Source: CAYZXL01 sp964482435 (GTDB taxonomy: Bacteria; Auribacterota; JABMQX01). Taken from it: a stretch of 64,000 nt of DNA. Numbering within the stretch: the first letter of the stretch is position 1; each line of letters begins with the position of its first letter. Below are positions 16,551-25,614 of this stretch, one piece after another. A program made the position numbers and the translations under genes. The notes beneath the pieces are model-generated. The model did no database searches. It had not been told where the DNA came from and worked only from the letters and a program-made list of their open reading frames with translations. The stretch lies in NCBI GenBank assembly GCA_964482435.1, contig CAYZXL010000004.1:1-64000 (forward strand), given 5' to 3'.

Positions 16551-17639
16551 TCAGCTTGCCGGTTTCTTCTCGGGCGAGCCGGCCTTGTTCTGATTGTTCA
16601 TCAGGGGGACGACGAGCTTGTCCAGGTCACCGTCGAGGATCGAATCGAGGTCGTAAATCGTCAAGCCAATCCGGTGGTCCGTAACGCGGTTTTGGGGAAA
16701 ATTGTACGTCCGGATTTTCTCGCTACGGTCTCCGCTTCCGACCTGGCTCCTCCTCGCTTGGACTATCTCGCTTTCCTGCCTGGCTTTTTCCATCTCCAGG
16801 AGCTTCGCGCGAAGGTGCTTCATCGCCCGTTCCCTGTTCTGGAGCTGCGACCTTTCGTCCTGACACTGAACCACGATTTTTGTTCGGAGGTGAGTGATCC
16901 TGACAGCCGAGTCCATGGTGTTTACGCTCTGCCCGCCGTGCCCCGAAGATCGAAACACGTCAACGCGAATGTCCCCGGGGTCAATCTCGACTTCGATGGG
17001 GTCCGGCTCCGGGAGGACTGCGATGCTCACCGCCGAGGTGTGGATTCGTCCGCCCGCCTCGGTAACCGGAACTCGCTGGACGCGGTGAATTCCACTCTCG
17101 AACTTCAGCTTTTTGTAAACGCCCTTCCCCTGGACCTCAAACACGACTTCCTTGAACCCGCCAAGCTCCGTGGAGTGGCTGTCCATCGGAACGAGCTTCC
17201 ACCTCTGCGAATCCGCGTACCGCGAATACATCCGGAAAAGGTCCGCCGCAAAAAGACTCGCCTCGGCCCCGCCAGTTCCGGCTCTTATCTCAACGATGGT
17301 GTCGCGGCTGTCCTCTTTGGAGTTGGGATTGAGCATGTCCTGGAGTTGCCCCAGAACCTCCTCCCTCTTTCGCTCCAGCGAGGTCAATTCCTCTTCCACC
17401 AGAGTACGAAGCTCCACGTCTTCCGAGGCCTCGCGCAGAAGCTTGCGGTTCTCGGCGATGGCTGACGAGACTTTCTCGTAATCGGAGTATTTCCCGACCA
17501 CCCGGGAAAGCTGCGAGTGCTCCTTGCTCAGTTTCTGAAACGTGCGATGGTCTGCCGCCACCGCCGGGTCAACGAGCCGCGACTCGATTTCCCGCTTCTT
17601 CTCTTTGAGACTTTGAACTGCAACCGCTATGTCTTCCAT
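16551..17639 (-). CDS. prfA: Peptide chain release factor 1
   Basis: A 362-residue RF1. It has the PVT tripeptide (VQRVPVTEAGGRIHTS) that reads UAG/UAA and marks RF1 rather than RF2, and the catalytic GGQ loop in RSSGHGGQSVNTMDSAV. It decodes stop codons UAA and UAG. An intact prfA is relevant to the amber-interrupted genes elsewhere in this window, because RF1 should terminate at them. The order rho-rpmE-prfA-prmC-murA is common in Firmicutes, Chloroflexi and PVC-related genomes. Confidence 0.97.
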   Translation of the reverse strand: MEDIAVAVQSLKEKKREIESRLVDPAVAADHRTFQKLSKEHSQLSRVVGKYSDYEKVSSAIAENRKLLREASEDVELRTLVEEELTSLERKREEVLGQLQDMLNPNSKEDSRDTIVEIRAGTGGAEASLFAADLFRMYSRYADSQRWKLVPMDSHSTELGGFKEVVFEVQGKGVYKKLKFESGIHRVQRVPVTEAGGRIHTSAVSIAVLPEPDPIEVEIDPGDIRVDVFRSSGHGGQSVNTMDSAVRITHLRTKIVVQCQDERSQLQNRERAMKHLRAKLLEMEKARQESEIVQARRSQVGSGDRSEKIRTYNFPQNRVTDHRIGLTIYDLDSILDGDLDKLVVPLMNNQNKAGSPEKKPAS

Positions 17640-17654
17640 TTGATGACGGGCGGA

Positions 17655-17867
17655 TTACTCCGACTTCTTGCGCTGTCCGTACATCTTCCTGAACCGCTCA
17701 ACCCGCCCAGCCGTGTCAACGTACTTTTGCTTGCCGGTGAAGAACGGGTGGCAGTTTGAGCAGATACCGACGTGAATCTCCGAAACCGTTGACCGCGTCT
17801 TTATCACGTTGCCGCAGGCGCAGGTTATCGTTGATTCCACGTATGCTGGATGAATCTCCTTTTTCAT
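17655..17867 (-). CDS. rpmE: 50S ribosomal protein L31, zinc-binding type
   Basis: A 70-residue L31 with the four cysteines of the zinc-containing form: Cys16 and Cys18 (TCACGN), Cys36 and Cys39 (ICSNCHPF), followed by FTGKQKYVDTAGRVERFRK. Zinc-type L31 can be exchanged for a Cys-free paralogue during zinc starvation; no paralogue is in this window. First gene after the promoter at 18037-18065, 15 bp before prfA. Confidence 0.96.
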   Translation of the reverse strand: MKKEIHPAYVESTITCACGNVIKTRSTVSEIHVGICSNCHPFFTGKQKYVDTAGRVERFRKMYGQRKKSE

Positions 17868-18176
17868 TTCAATCTCCTGGTAATCTCGGGAGCGGCCTCC
17901 GCCCTGGTCACGAGCTCCGGCTCAAACCCCGGGCCTTCGAGACGGATACAGCGCCTCGCGGAAGTATCTCCCGAAGATAGTTGTCCTTTTCTGTGGATTG
18001 CTCGATAAAAAGCGATGCCTGACCCACGCTCCCATTATTATACACAACGCCCTTCTCCGACGCAACACGCGATTTGCCGCGCACAACCTGCGGTTTGTCC
18101 AAACGGAGTGAAAAACGCGCATCCCCGCTGCCTGCCTCAAACCGGCATCTCTTCCGGAGGCCCCGCCGTGGGAGGC
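17868..18176. other. Intergenic region between rho and rpmE
   Basis: 309 bp without a supported ORF. It contains a sigma70-like promoter for rpmE-prfA (18037-18065), leaving a 5' leader of about 160 nt before rpmE. No zinc-regulated (Zur-like) operator could be recognised. Confidence 0.5.
18037..18065 (-). promoter_or_regulatory. Sigma70-like promoter for rpmE-prfA-prmC-murA
   Basis: On the minus strand a perfect -10 TATAAT (18037-18042) lies 17 bp downstream of TTGCGT (18060-18065), a partial -35. It sits in the rho-rpmE gap and points toward rpmE. Confidence 0.55.
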
Positions 18177-19427
18177 TCACGTGTGCAAAGAGAGCAGGAA
18201 CTCCGCGTTCGTCTGGGTTTTCTTCAGTCTCTCGACTATAAGCTCCATACACTCGACGGGATTCATCCCGTTCAGGGCCTTCCTCAACAACCATATCCGG
18301 TCGAGTTCAGCGCGGTCGTAGAGAAGCTCTTCCTTCCGGGTACCGGACCTCTCGATGTCAATTGCCGGATAAACCCGCTTGTCAACGAGTCGCCGGTCAA
18401 GGTTGAGCTCCATGTTCCCCGTTCCCTTGAACTCCTCAAAAATAACCTCGTCCATCCTGCTGCCCGTGTCAATCAGAGCCGTGGCGATGATTGTCAGGCT
18501 CCCTCCCTCCTCGAGATTCCTCGCGGCACCGAAGAAGTGCTTTGGCTTGTGGAGCGCGTTCGAATCAATACCACCCGACATGATTTTGCCGCTGTGGGGC
18601 TGAATCGCGTTGTATGCGCGAGCGAGCCGCGTGAGGCTATCTAAGAGTATCACGACGTCCCTGCCGTGCTCGGTGAGCCGCTTGGCTTTCTCCAGGACAA
18701 TCTCCGCCACCTGGGTGTGGCGTTCGGCTGGCTCGTCGAAGGTCGAGCTGATAACTTCTCCTTTCACCGTGCGCTTCCACTCGGTTACCTCCTCCGGTCG
18801 TTCATCAATCAGCAGCACGATCAGATAGACTTCGGGGTTATTTGTCGTGATGCTATTGGCAATCTTCTGGAGAAGAACAGTCTTGCCGGTTCGGGGCGCG
18901 GCGACAATCAACCCTCTCTGTCCTTTCCCGATGGGGGTGAGCAGGTCCATCACTCTCATGGACACCTCGTCCGTGATGGTCTCCAGCATGAACCTCTTGT
19001 CCGGAAACTGAGCCGTCAGGTTATCAAAGAGCGTCTTTTCTTTTGCCTTCTCAGGGTCCTCGAAGTTTATGGCATGGACCTTCAGGAGGGCGAAGTACCT
19101 CTCCTTATCCTTCGGCGGACGAATCTCCCCCGAAACCGTGTCGCCGGTCTGCAGGTCGAACTTCCTTATCTGCGATGGAGAGACGTAGATGTCCTCCGGG
19201 CACGGCAGATAGTTATAGTTCGGCGACCGCAGAAATCCGAATCCATCGGGGAGAGTCTCCAGGACGCCCTCTCCGAACATGTTCCCTTCTTTTTCAGTCT
19301 GGGCCTTGAGAATCTCGAAGATTACCTCGTGCTTCTTCATGTTCCCAATCCCCTCTATCTTCAGGCCCCTGGCAAGTTTGTTCAGTTCGCTGACTTTCAT
19401 CTCCTGAAGTTTGACAATGTCCATCAT
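18177..19427 (-). CDS. rho: Transcription termination factor Rho
   Basis: A 416-residue Rho without the large N-terminal insert seen in Actinobacteria and Bacteroidetes. An N-terminal SAP-like helical part is followed by the cold-shock-like RNA-binding domain (LPDGFGFLRSPNYNYLPCPED) and the RecA-type ATPase with Walker A at residues 178-184 (PRTGKTV), YLIVLLIDERPEEVTEW and the GGSLTIIATALIDTGSRMDE arm. It is a ring helicase that ends transcripts. Self-attenuation in the upstream leader is common in the family but is not demonstrable here. Confidence 0.97.
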   Translation of the reverse strand: MMDIVKLQEMKVSELNKLARGLKIEGIGNMKKHEVIFEILKAQTEKEGNMFGEGVLETLPDGFGFLRSPNYNYLPCPEDIYVSPSQIRKFDLQTGDTVSGEIRPPKDKERYFALLKVHAINFEDPEKAKEKTLFDNLTAQFPDKRFMLETITDEVSMRVMDLLTPIGKGQRGLIVAAPRTGKTVLLQKIANSITTNNPEVYLIVLLIDERPEEVTEWKRTVKGEVISSTFDEPAERHTQVAEIVLEKAKRLTEHGRDVVILLDSLTRLARAYNAIQPHSGKIMSGGIDSNALHKPKHFFGAARNLEEGGSLTIIATALIDTGSRMDEVIFEEFKGTGNMELNLDRRLVDKRVYPAIDIERSGTRKEELLYDRAELDRIWLLRKALNGMNPVECMELIVERLKKTQTNAEFLLSLHT

Positions 19428-19454
19428 CGAAACTCCCTCCTTTGTCGCAACAGT

Positions 19455-20135
19455 CTATCTTTGTGAATTGTTTTCTCTTTTTTGACCGCGTTTCCGACGA
19501 CCTTCGCCCGCCGCATTCCTCCAGCGGCCGGCGGCAGCGCCCCCCTTCCGGCGAATGTCATCGTAAACTCTCTTGACCTGCTCGAATGTCTCCTCGACAG
19601 AGCCGTCGTTGTCTATCACGTAATCCGCGCACTTCACCTTCTCTGCCATGTCCATCTGGTAGCGGATTCTTCTGTCGAGGTCCTGCTTTGTTCCTCCTTT
19701 TTTCAGGAATCGTTTCAACTGGCTCTCGTAGCTTGCCGTGACCACTACTATCACGTCGTATAACTCGAGCGCTCCCCCTTCAATCAGCAGCGGGACTTCC
19801 GCGACGCGAGCTTCCTCGCCGCTCTTCTCTCCTTCTTCAAAGAATCGCCGAATTTCGGCCCTCACGCGTGGGTAAATCAAATCCGTCAGGCGACTCAGGT
19901 TCTCGGGCGAGTCGAAGACAATCTCGCCGAGTTTAGCTCTGTCAATCGAGCCGTCCTTCGCCCGAATCTGTTGGCCAAAGCTGAACGCGACGGCCGATTT
20001 CACCTCCTCTTCTTCCCGGAGAAGTCGGTGAACGATTTCGTCGGCACTTGTCAACCTCGGCCCGAGCTGACGGAACATCTCGGCGACCGTGCTTTTGCCT
20101 GTGGAGCATCCGCCGGTCAAGCCGATTCGGATCAA
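19455..20135 (-). CDS. coaE: Dephospho-CoA kinase
   Basis: This 226-residue P-loop kinase carries out the last step of coenzyme A synthesis. Features are the P-loop GLTGGCSTGKST, LTSADEIVHRLL, the lid/CoA-binding VAEVPLLIEGGALELYDVIV and DRRIRYQMDMAEKVKCADYVIDNDGS. The C-terminal ~30 residues are a strongly basic, Gly/Arg-rich tail (RRKGGAAAGRWRNAAGEGRR) beyond the normal fold. It overlaps the upstream membrane protein gene by four bases and precedes rho. Confidence 0.95.
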   Translation of the reverse strand: MIRIGLTGGCSTGKSTVAEMFRQLGPRLTSADEIVHRLLREEEEVKSAVAFSFGQQIRAKDGSIDRAKLGEIVFDSPENLSRLTDLIYPRVRAEIRRFFEEGEKSGEEARVAEVPLLIEGGALELYDVIVVVTASYESQLKRFLKKGGTKQDLDRRIRYQMDMAEKVKCADYVIDNDGSVEETFEQVKRVYDDIRRKGGAAAGRWRNAAGEGRRKRGQKRENNSQR

Positions 20136-22327
20136 CTTCTTCGGTCGCTCAGAATTTGTTTGCAGCGCTCGATCTCCTGGCTTGCCTTGTTCCGGTCTCC
20201 TCGGACGGTGTAAACGGTGCTCAAGATAGAGTGAGCCTCCAGGGAGCCGGGGAAAAGCTCCACTGCACGGAGCAGCTCATTCTCCGCCCGCTGGAGCGTT
20301 TCCTCGTCCCGCTCAGCCATATAATTGTCGAGGTACACCCGAGCATTTCGGGCATGCTGCTCGGCGTCTTCGATCTCCTTCTTCGAGACAACCTTGAAGA
20401 CTCGATAGAAGAAGGCAAATGGGTCCCCCGCCTGCACAACATCCGTCAGCTTCTTAAAATACCGGAGTCTATCCGGGTTGACCTGCATGGCAACGCTCGC
20501 GTATTCGGGCCGCCTTTCCGCTCGGTCAACCATGTACCGATGCGAGTAAATCCAGTCCGGGCTTGTCGGGCCGCTGAAAACGCCGGGGTGAAGCACGTAG
20601 TAATTGACTCCGTACTTAACGCAGAAATCGTGAAAATCCTTTTCGTCTTCGCTGAAGAGAGCCTCCAGGTATTCCTTCACCTTCAGCCGCATATCCTTCG
20701 ACTCGAACTTCGGGTGGAGGACAATCGCCCTTTCGGCGTCGGCGAATATTGTCGGCTCGAGGGTGAAGTTCGCTAAGACAACCGCATCCTTTTCCGTGTT
20801 GTCTCGGAGCCACGCGACGAGCTTTTTGTTAGCCGCATAAGGACTGCCAGTGTCGGCTGCCCGGTAGATTTTCTCAAAGCTCGAATAAGAGTCCTTCTCC
20901 GCAACCAGTCCCAGCAGGACAAGTCCCGCCCACACGCCGAATGCCGCCGCCCTCGCTCCTTTCCGCCGGAAAAGCGTCAGCGAGTGGCGCACTCCCAGGC
21001 CAATGAGGCAGCACACGAAGAACGCCAGGAAAACTTCCATTCTGACAAAGAGCACGTACAGCACTAAGAAGGTTACCAGCCAGAAGACGAGCGCCTTCTC
21101 CCCCTCCGCCGCGGACCGTTTGAGCAACGACCTGAGGAGCAAGACGAACGGCACCGCTCCCAGCGTGAACAGAACCTCAAAGTCCGAAATCGGATACCTG
21201 CCGAGGAACTTCGCTGTCGCTGAGTGCAGTGCGGGCGTCCACAGGATTCTGGCTTCGTAGCTCAACTTCGCCGGGTCGAGGGGCTTGACGTTGAGGTACT
21301 TCAGCTTTGCCAGAAACAAGCTCGGAAAGTGCGAGTAGGTTCCCGGATAGGCCGTCAGACTCGCGACCAGCACAGCCAGGCAACCCAGCACTGCCACGAA
21401 GACAGCCTTCGACAAAGCTGCCCACCGTCCGCGCACCATCGCCCGCGCCAGAAACGCCGCCGTCAGGCTGTACCACAGGACCATTCCCCACGAGACGATG
21501 AACCGGTGCTCGCGGAGGTACGGGACGGTCACAGCCGCGGCAATCAGGCAGACCAGACCCGGCAGGAACGCCCGAATGAACCTGTAGCCGCTTTTTCCAA
21601 AGAGCAACAAGAACGAGGCAAAAACGCCTGTCAAAAAAACGTATAATTGCGTCGCATCCCACGTCGCTGCCGCCAGCGCGAGCACTATTCCCGCCGCAAC
21701 GCCCGAGAGCGACAACCTATCTCGCCGCCACGCCCGCAACATCAGCCAGACCTGCAGGAAAATCAAAGGCAGCGAGAAGTTTTCTCTGCTGAACTCTAAT
21801 CCCGTCGAACGAATCACCGCCGGGGGCGAAATCGCGTAAAAGGCACTCGCTATCAAACTGCCGAGGTCACCCCCGCCCATTTCCCGGACAACCAGAAATA
21901 CCGCAAAAATTCCCACGCAGAACCATGCCGCGTCGAACCGCCTCACAAACTCCCGAAACGGCCCGGGCCTCCCCAGCGCCCTGTAAGCTGCTGCCGCTGC
22001 AATATCCTTTCCGAGTGAGAACTTGCGCTCGACCTCAAGTCCTTCCGGATATTGCGCCCGTTTGTCAACCGCCGGGAGTCGCTCCCCCTTCGCCATCGAG
22101 TTGGCGTAGTGAAAAAGTAGACCGCTCTCCAGGCTGTACGGGAGGTCGCCGTAGAAGTCCCGAAGGCAACCTACTATTCCCCACCGCAACGCCACCCCTA
22201 ATCCGTAAATGCCCACAAGCGCAGCATAGACAATGAGCCGGTATAAAAGCGGACTCTTGATTTCCTTCCTGCCACTCTCGTCAAGTTTACGGCTCATTCG
22301 CTGAATATTGTCGCGGCCGGCGGTCAT
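20132..22327 (-). CDS. STT3-like multi-membrane glycosyltransferase/oligosaccharyltransferase with C-terminal TPR-like tail
   Basis: A 731-residue protein. After a charged N-terminus come about 10-12 hydrophobic segments from residue ~28 to ~470, a GT-C type topology. An extracytoplasmic domain follows with LVAWLRDNTEKDAVVLANFT, the region where STT3 and related enzymes carry their WWDYG-like motif, which is not intact here. The C-terminal ~70 residues are a TPR-like helical pair (AENELLRAVELFPGSLEAHS). The first extracytoplasmic loop has RDFYGDLPYSLE, a possible acidic active-site motif. It probably transfers sugar from a lipid carrier; the acceptor is unknown. It overlaps coaE by four bases. 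Confidence 0.55.
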   Translation of the reverse strand: MTAGRDNIQRMSRKLDESGRKEIKSPLLYRLIVYAALVGIYGLGVALRWGIVGCLRDFYGDLPYSLESGLLFHYANSMAKGERLPAVDKRAQYPEGLEVERKFSLGKDIAAAAAYRALGRPGPFREFVRRFDAAWFCVGIFAVFLVVREMGGGDLGSLIASAFYAISPPAVIRSTGLEFSRENFSLPLIFLQVWLMLRAWRRDRLSLSGVAAGIVLALAAATWDATQLYVFLTGVFASFLLLFGKSGYRFIRAFLPGLVCLIAAAVTVPYLREHRFIVSWGMVLWYSLTAAFLARAMVRGRWAALSKAVFVAVLGCLAVLVASLTAYPGTYSHFPSLFLAKLKYLNVKPLDPAKLSYEARILWTPALHSATAKFLGRYPISDFEVLFTLGAVPFVLLLRSLLKRSAAEGEKALVFWLVTFLVLYVLFVRMEVFLAFFVCCLIGLGVRHSLTLFRRKGARAAAFGVWAGLVLLGLVAEKDSYSSFEKIYRAADTGSPYAANKKLVAWLRDNTEKDAVVLANFTLEPTIFADAERAIVLHPKFESKDMRLKVKEYLEALFSEDEKDFHDFCVKYGVNYYVLHPGVFSGPTSPDWIYSHRYMVDRAERRPEYASVAMQVNPDRLRYFKKLTDVVQAGDPFAFFYRVFKVVSKKEIEDAEQHARNARVYLDNYMAERDEETLQRAENELLRAVELFPGSLEAHSILSTVYTVRGDRNKASQEIERCKQILSDRRS

Positions 22328-22558
22328 ACGGCCGGGGAAGCGTTACGGTGCAAGCCACCAGCCCGCGGAATCTTTCGTTTCCCAGCCGTGAGTATCAAGC
22401 AAGGAATGCGTGCATCCTTCTTCGGGGGCAAAGGCCTCGGCGGTCATTCCTTCGACCTGGGGACAAAATTGTTCATCTCCGTTACCGTAATGCGCGCCAT
22501 CCCGCTTCCGGCTCGGTCCTCGAGAAACGGTGGCGGTGACTTGACCGCTCCATCCGCT
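22328..22558. other. Gap between polA and the STT3-like gene; two overlapping micro-ORFs
   Basis: 231 bp. On the minus strand a possible 18-codon ORF (22444-22500, MARITVTEMNNFVPRSKE) overlaps by ATGA a 34-codon ORF (22343-22447, MTAEAFAPEEGCTHSLLDTH onward). Neither is recognised; they may be fragments of one lost small gene joined by a frameshift. Confidence 0.3.
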
Positions 22559-25213
22559 TCAAATCGCCGCCCAATTCGGCCCGACTTTCGTGTCCACTTT
22601 CAGCGGCGCGCTGAGTTGCACGACCGATTCCATCTCCTCAACGACCATCCTTCTCAAGGCTTCGACCTCGTCCTGCGGCACCTCAAAGAGCAACTCGTCG
22701 TGAATCTGGATGATCATTCTGGACTTCAGGTTCATCTCCCTCAGCCGCCGGTCAATGTTTATCATCGCCACCTTAATGATGTCGGCTGCCGAGCCTTGAA
22801 CGGGAGTGTTGATTGCCATCCTTCTGCCGTCTTGCCGTGCAGTAGAACTGCTGCTCTTCAACTGAGGGATTTCTCTTCTTCGATGGAAAAGGGTGGTAAC
22901 GAAGCCGGTTTCCTCCGCCTGTGCGACGGTCTGTTCCATATACCGCCTCACGGCAGGATACCGGGAGTAGTACTGCCGAAGAAAAGATTCCGCCTCGGAG
23001 ACGGAAATGTTCAACTGGTTAGAAAGCCCGTAGGCTTGCTGACCATAAATTATGCCAAAGTTGACCGCTTTTGCCCGGCTTCGCATCTCGTCCGTCACTT
23101 CGCCCAGAGGCACACCGTACATGAGCGATGCCGTGTAAGCGTGGATGTCCTGCCCCCGACGGAAAGCCTCCAGCATCGCCTCTTCCGTCGCTAAGTGGGC
23201 GAATATCCTCAGCTCGATCTGGGAATAGTCCGCCGAAAGAAGCAACCATCCTTCTTTCTCCGGCACAAAAGCCTGACGAATCTGCCGGCCGAGTTCCGTG
23301 CGGACCGGGATGTTTTGCAGGTTCGGGTTCGAGCTGGATAGCCGACCCGTAGCCGTAGCAGTCTGGTTGAAGGAAGTGTGAATCCTTCCCGTCCTCGCGT
23401 TGATTAGTGAGGGTAACGCATCAACGTACGTTGATATTAGCTTAGCAATCTGCCGATAGTCAAGAAGCATTTTTGGCAAATCGTGTACCCGCGCAAGCTT
23501 CTCCAAAACGGACACATCCGTCGAAGCGCCGGTCTTGGTCCTTTTTTGAACCGGCAGATTCAATTTTCGGAAAAGCACCTCGGAGAGCTGCCTCGGTGAG
23601 TCGAGATTGAACCTCTGCCCGGCCATCTCATAGATTTGCTCGCTCAAGCGCTCAAGCCGCGTCTGGAACTCTCCGGACATCCGACCGAGAAGCTCCCGGT
23701 CAACAAAGACCCCATTCCTTTCCATTCTCGCCAGAACGGGAATCAATCGCATCTCGACGTTGGAGAAAAGCTCCTCCAGTCCCGTTGCGCGCAGCTCTTT
23801 CTCCAGGATTTTCTTCAGCCGGAACGTTACGTCTGCGTCCTCGCATGAATGACGGCAGGCCTTCTCGACGGGAACTTCTTCCATCCCGATTTTCTGAGAC
23901 CCTGAGCCGATGAGGTCCGTAATCGGAATCATCTTGTGCTTGAGGAAATCCAGCGAAAGATTGCCCAGACTGAAACTCGCCTTCGTCGGCTCGAGGACGT
24001 ACGCGGCAACCATCGTGTCGAAAGCAGGAGACTCAATCTCGATTCCGCTCTGGCTGAGAACCTCCATATCGAACTTGATGTTCTGGCCGACGATTCGTAC
24101 GTCCTTCCTCTCAAGGAGGGGCTTGAGAGTTCCCAGAACCAATTCCTTCCTCAACCTCGCGTTGCAGGGCACGTAGTACGCCAGGCCTTCCTCGAAGGAA
24201 ACCGACATGCCGACTGGTTGCGCCTCAAAGGGCTGGCGGCCGGTTGTCTCCACGTCAATGACCAGTTCCTGAACGTTTTTCAAGTGCTCGTCAAGCTTCG
24301 CCAACTTCTCCTCGCTGTCAATCAAGCGATAATCCGCCTGGAGGTCCTTCCTTTCCTCTGGCAGTTCGTTCAGCAGCCGGCGAAACTCCAGTCGCTCGTA
24401 GAGGTTTCGCAGCCTGGCTCTGTCCGGTCCGGTGAGCTTTGCCGCCTCCAGGTCGAGCCGAACCGGCACCTCCGTATCCAGGAGAGTGAGTTCCCGGGAG
24501 GCTCTTGCCTGGTCCGCGTAAGCTCTCAGGTTCTCGCGCCGTTTTTCTCCGGGGACTTTTTCAACATTTGCAAGGACCGACTCCAAATCGCCAAAGTCCC
24601 GCACGAGCCCCAGTGCGGTCTTCTCACCTATCCCCGGCACCCCAGGTATGTTGTCCGAAGCATCCCCCGCCAGGGCCAGGACGTCCATGAACAGCCGTGG
24701 CTCTATTCCGAACTCGTTCTTGACGGCCCTCTCGTCGTAAATCTCGTTGTCCTTGTGCGTGTGAAGCACCCTCACGTTCTCATCCACGAGCTGGAACATG
24801 TCCTTGTCAGCGGTCACCAGGTAAACCTCCAGACCCGCGCGCTTCGCCTGGACCGCAAGGGTTCCCATCACGTCGTCCGCCTCGAACCCCTCTTTCTCGA
24901 CCATGGGAATGGAAAAAGCCGAGATCAATTCCCTGATTAGCGGAATTTGTATCGCCAGGTCCTCCGGCATCGGCTTGCGGTGGCTCTTGTACTCACTGTA
25001 TTTCTCGTGCCGGAAAGTCGGTCCGGGAGCATCGAAGGCCACCACAAGGTAATCCGGTGAAAAATCGGCGATGAGTTTCCTCAAGGTATTCGCAAACCCA
25101 AAAACGGCGTTCGTCGGCGTCCCGCGAGAGTTGGATAGCTCGCGGATGGCATAGTACGACCGATACGCGTACGATGGCCCGTCAACTACGAAGAGTCTCT
25201 TTTTTTCTCCCAT
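22559..25213 (-). CDS. polA: DNA polymerase I
   Basis: An 884-residue family A polymerase. The start at 25213 (MGEKKRLFVVDGPSYAYRSY) fits the 5'-nuclease domain; the frame extends 12 codons upstream but without family similarity. The 5'-nuclease has GFEADDVMGTLA and ALAGDASDNIPGVPGIGEKTA. The 3'-5' exonuclease domain keeps the DxE motif (VIDVETTGRQ) and NIKFDMEVL, but the third motif reads HSCEDADVT, with His in place of the usual Tyr. The polymerase domain has motif A SADYSQIELRIFAHL, motif B RAKAVNFGIIYG (Phe at the ddNTP-selectivity position) and motif C IQIHDELLFEVP. It works in Okazaki fragment maturation and repair. Confidence 0.96.
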   Translation of the reverse strand: MGEKKRLFVVDGPSYAYRSYYAIRELSNSRGTPTNAVFGFANTLRKLIADFSPDYLVVAFDAPGPTFRHEKYSEYKSHRKPMPEDLAIQIPLIRELISAFSIPMVEKEGFEADDVMGTLAVQAKRAGLEVYLVTADKDMFQLVDENVRVLHTHKDNEIYDERAVKNEFGIEPRLFMDVLALAGDASDNIPGVPGIGEKTALGLVRDFGDLESVLANVEKVPGEKRRENLRAYADQARASRELTLLDTEVPVRLDLEAAKLTGPDRARLRNLYERLEFRRLLNELPEERKDLQADYRLIDSEEKLAKLDEHLKNVQELVIDVETTGRQPFEAQPVGMSVSFEEGLAYYVPCNARLRKELVLGTLKPLLERKDVRIVGQNIKFDMEVLSQSGIEIESPAFDTMVAAYVLEPTKASFSLGNLSLDFLKHKMIPITDLIGSGSQKIGMEEVPVEKACRHSCEDADVTFRLKKILEKELRATGLEELFSNVEMRLIPVLARMERNGVFVDRELLGRMSGEFQTRLERLSEQIYEMAGQRFNLDSPRQLSEVLFRKLNLPVQKRTKTGASTDVSVLEKLARVHDLPKMLLDYRQIAKLISTYVDALPSLINARTGRIHTSFNQTATATGRLSSSNPNLQNIPVRTELGRQIRQAFVPEKEGWLLLSADYSQIELRIFAHLATEEAMLEAFRRGQDIHAYTASLMYGVPLGEVTDEMRSRAKAVNFGIIYGQQAYGLSNQLNISVSEAESFLRQYYSRYPAVRRYMEQTVAQAEETGFVTTLFHRRREIPQLKSSSSTARQDGRRMAINTPVQGSAADIIKVAMINIDRRLREMNLKSRMIIQIHDELLFEVPQDEVEALRRMVVEEMESVVQLSAPLKVDTKVGPNWAAI

Positions 25214-25614
25214 AGCTATCTCAGCGGTGGGACGTAACCGGAGCAACAACAGTTCACGGAGAAGCGCCCTGCCGGAAAATAATCCACGCTCGGCGCCTTG
25301 CCGCCGGGTTTAATCAGGAGACGCTCCCTCCTCTGCGCTCGTCGAGAAAGAGGTTTCCCGGAGCGAATGGTTTCACGCCCTCCAAAAAGATATGCCCGTG
25401 GTTTCCGCAAGAAGCCGCTATGCCTCGAAGGTTCCCCGCGAATACGCTCTCTCAATAGAGCATCGCTTCGCACAAAACCACAGGAACGTCGCGAGTGGAG
25501 AAACTACTCAGACAGTCAGAGGGATTCGCCTGCGCTCGCCCCTCTGCACGCTGGCGGCAACTCCGCTTGGAAGATTCATAAACGCTCGCCCAGCCGGGCG
25601 GAAGCGAAAAGCCT
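25214..25614. other. Intergenic region between the secretin gene and polA
   Basis: 401 bp without a supported gene. It should hold the end of the pilus-like operon and the polA promoter. No clear stem-loop with T run and no good -10/-35 pair were seen. Confidence 0.4.
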
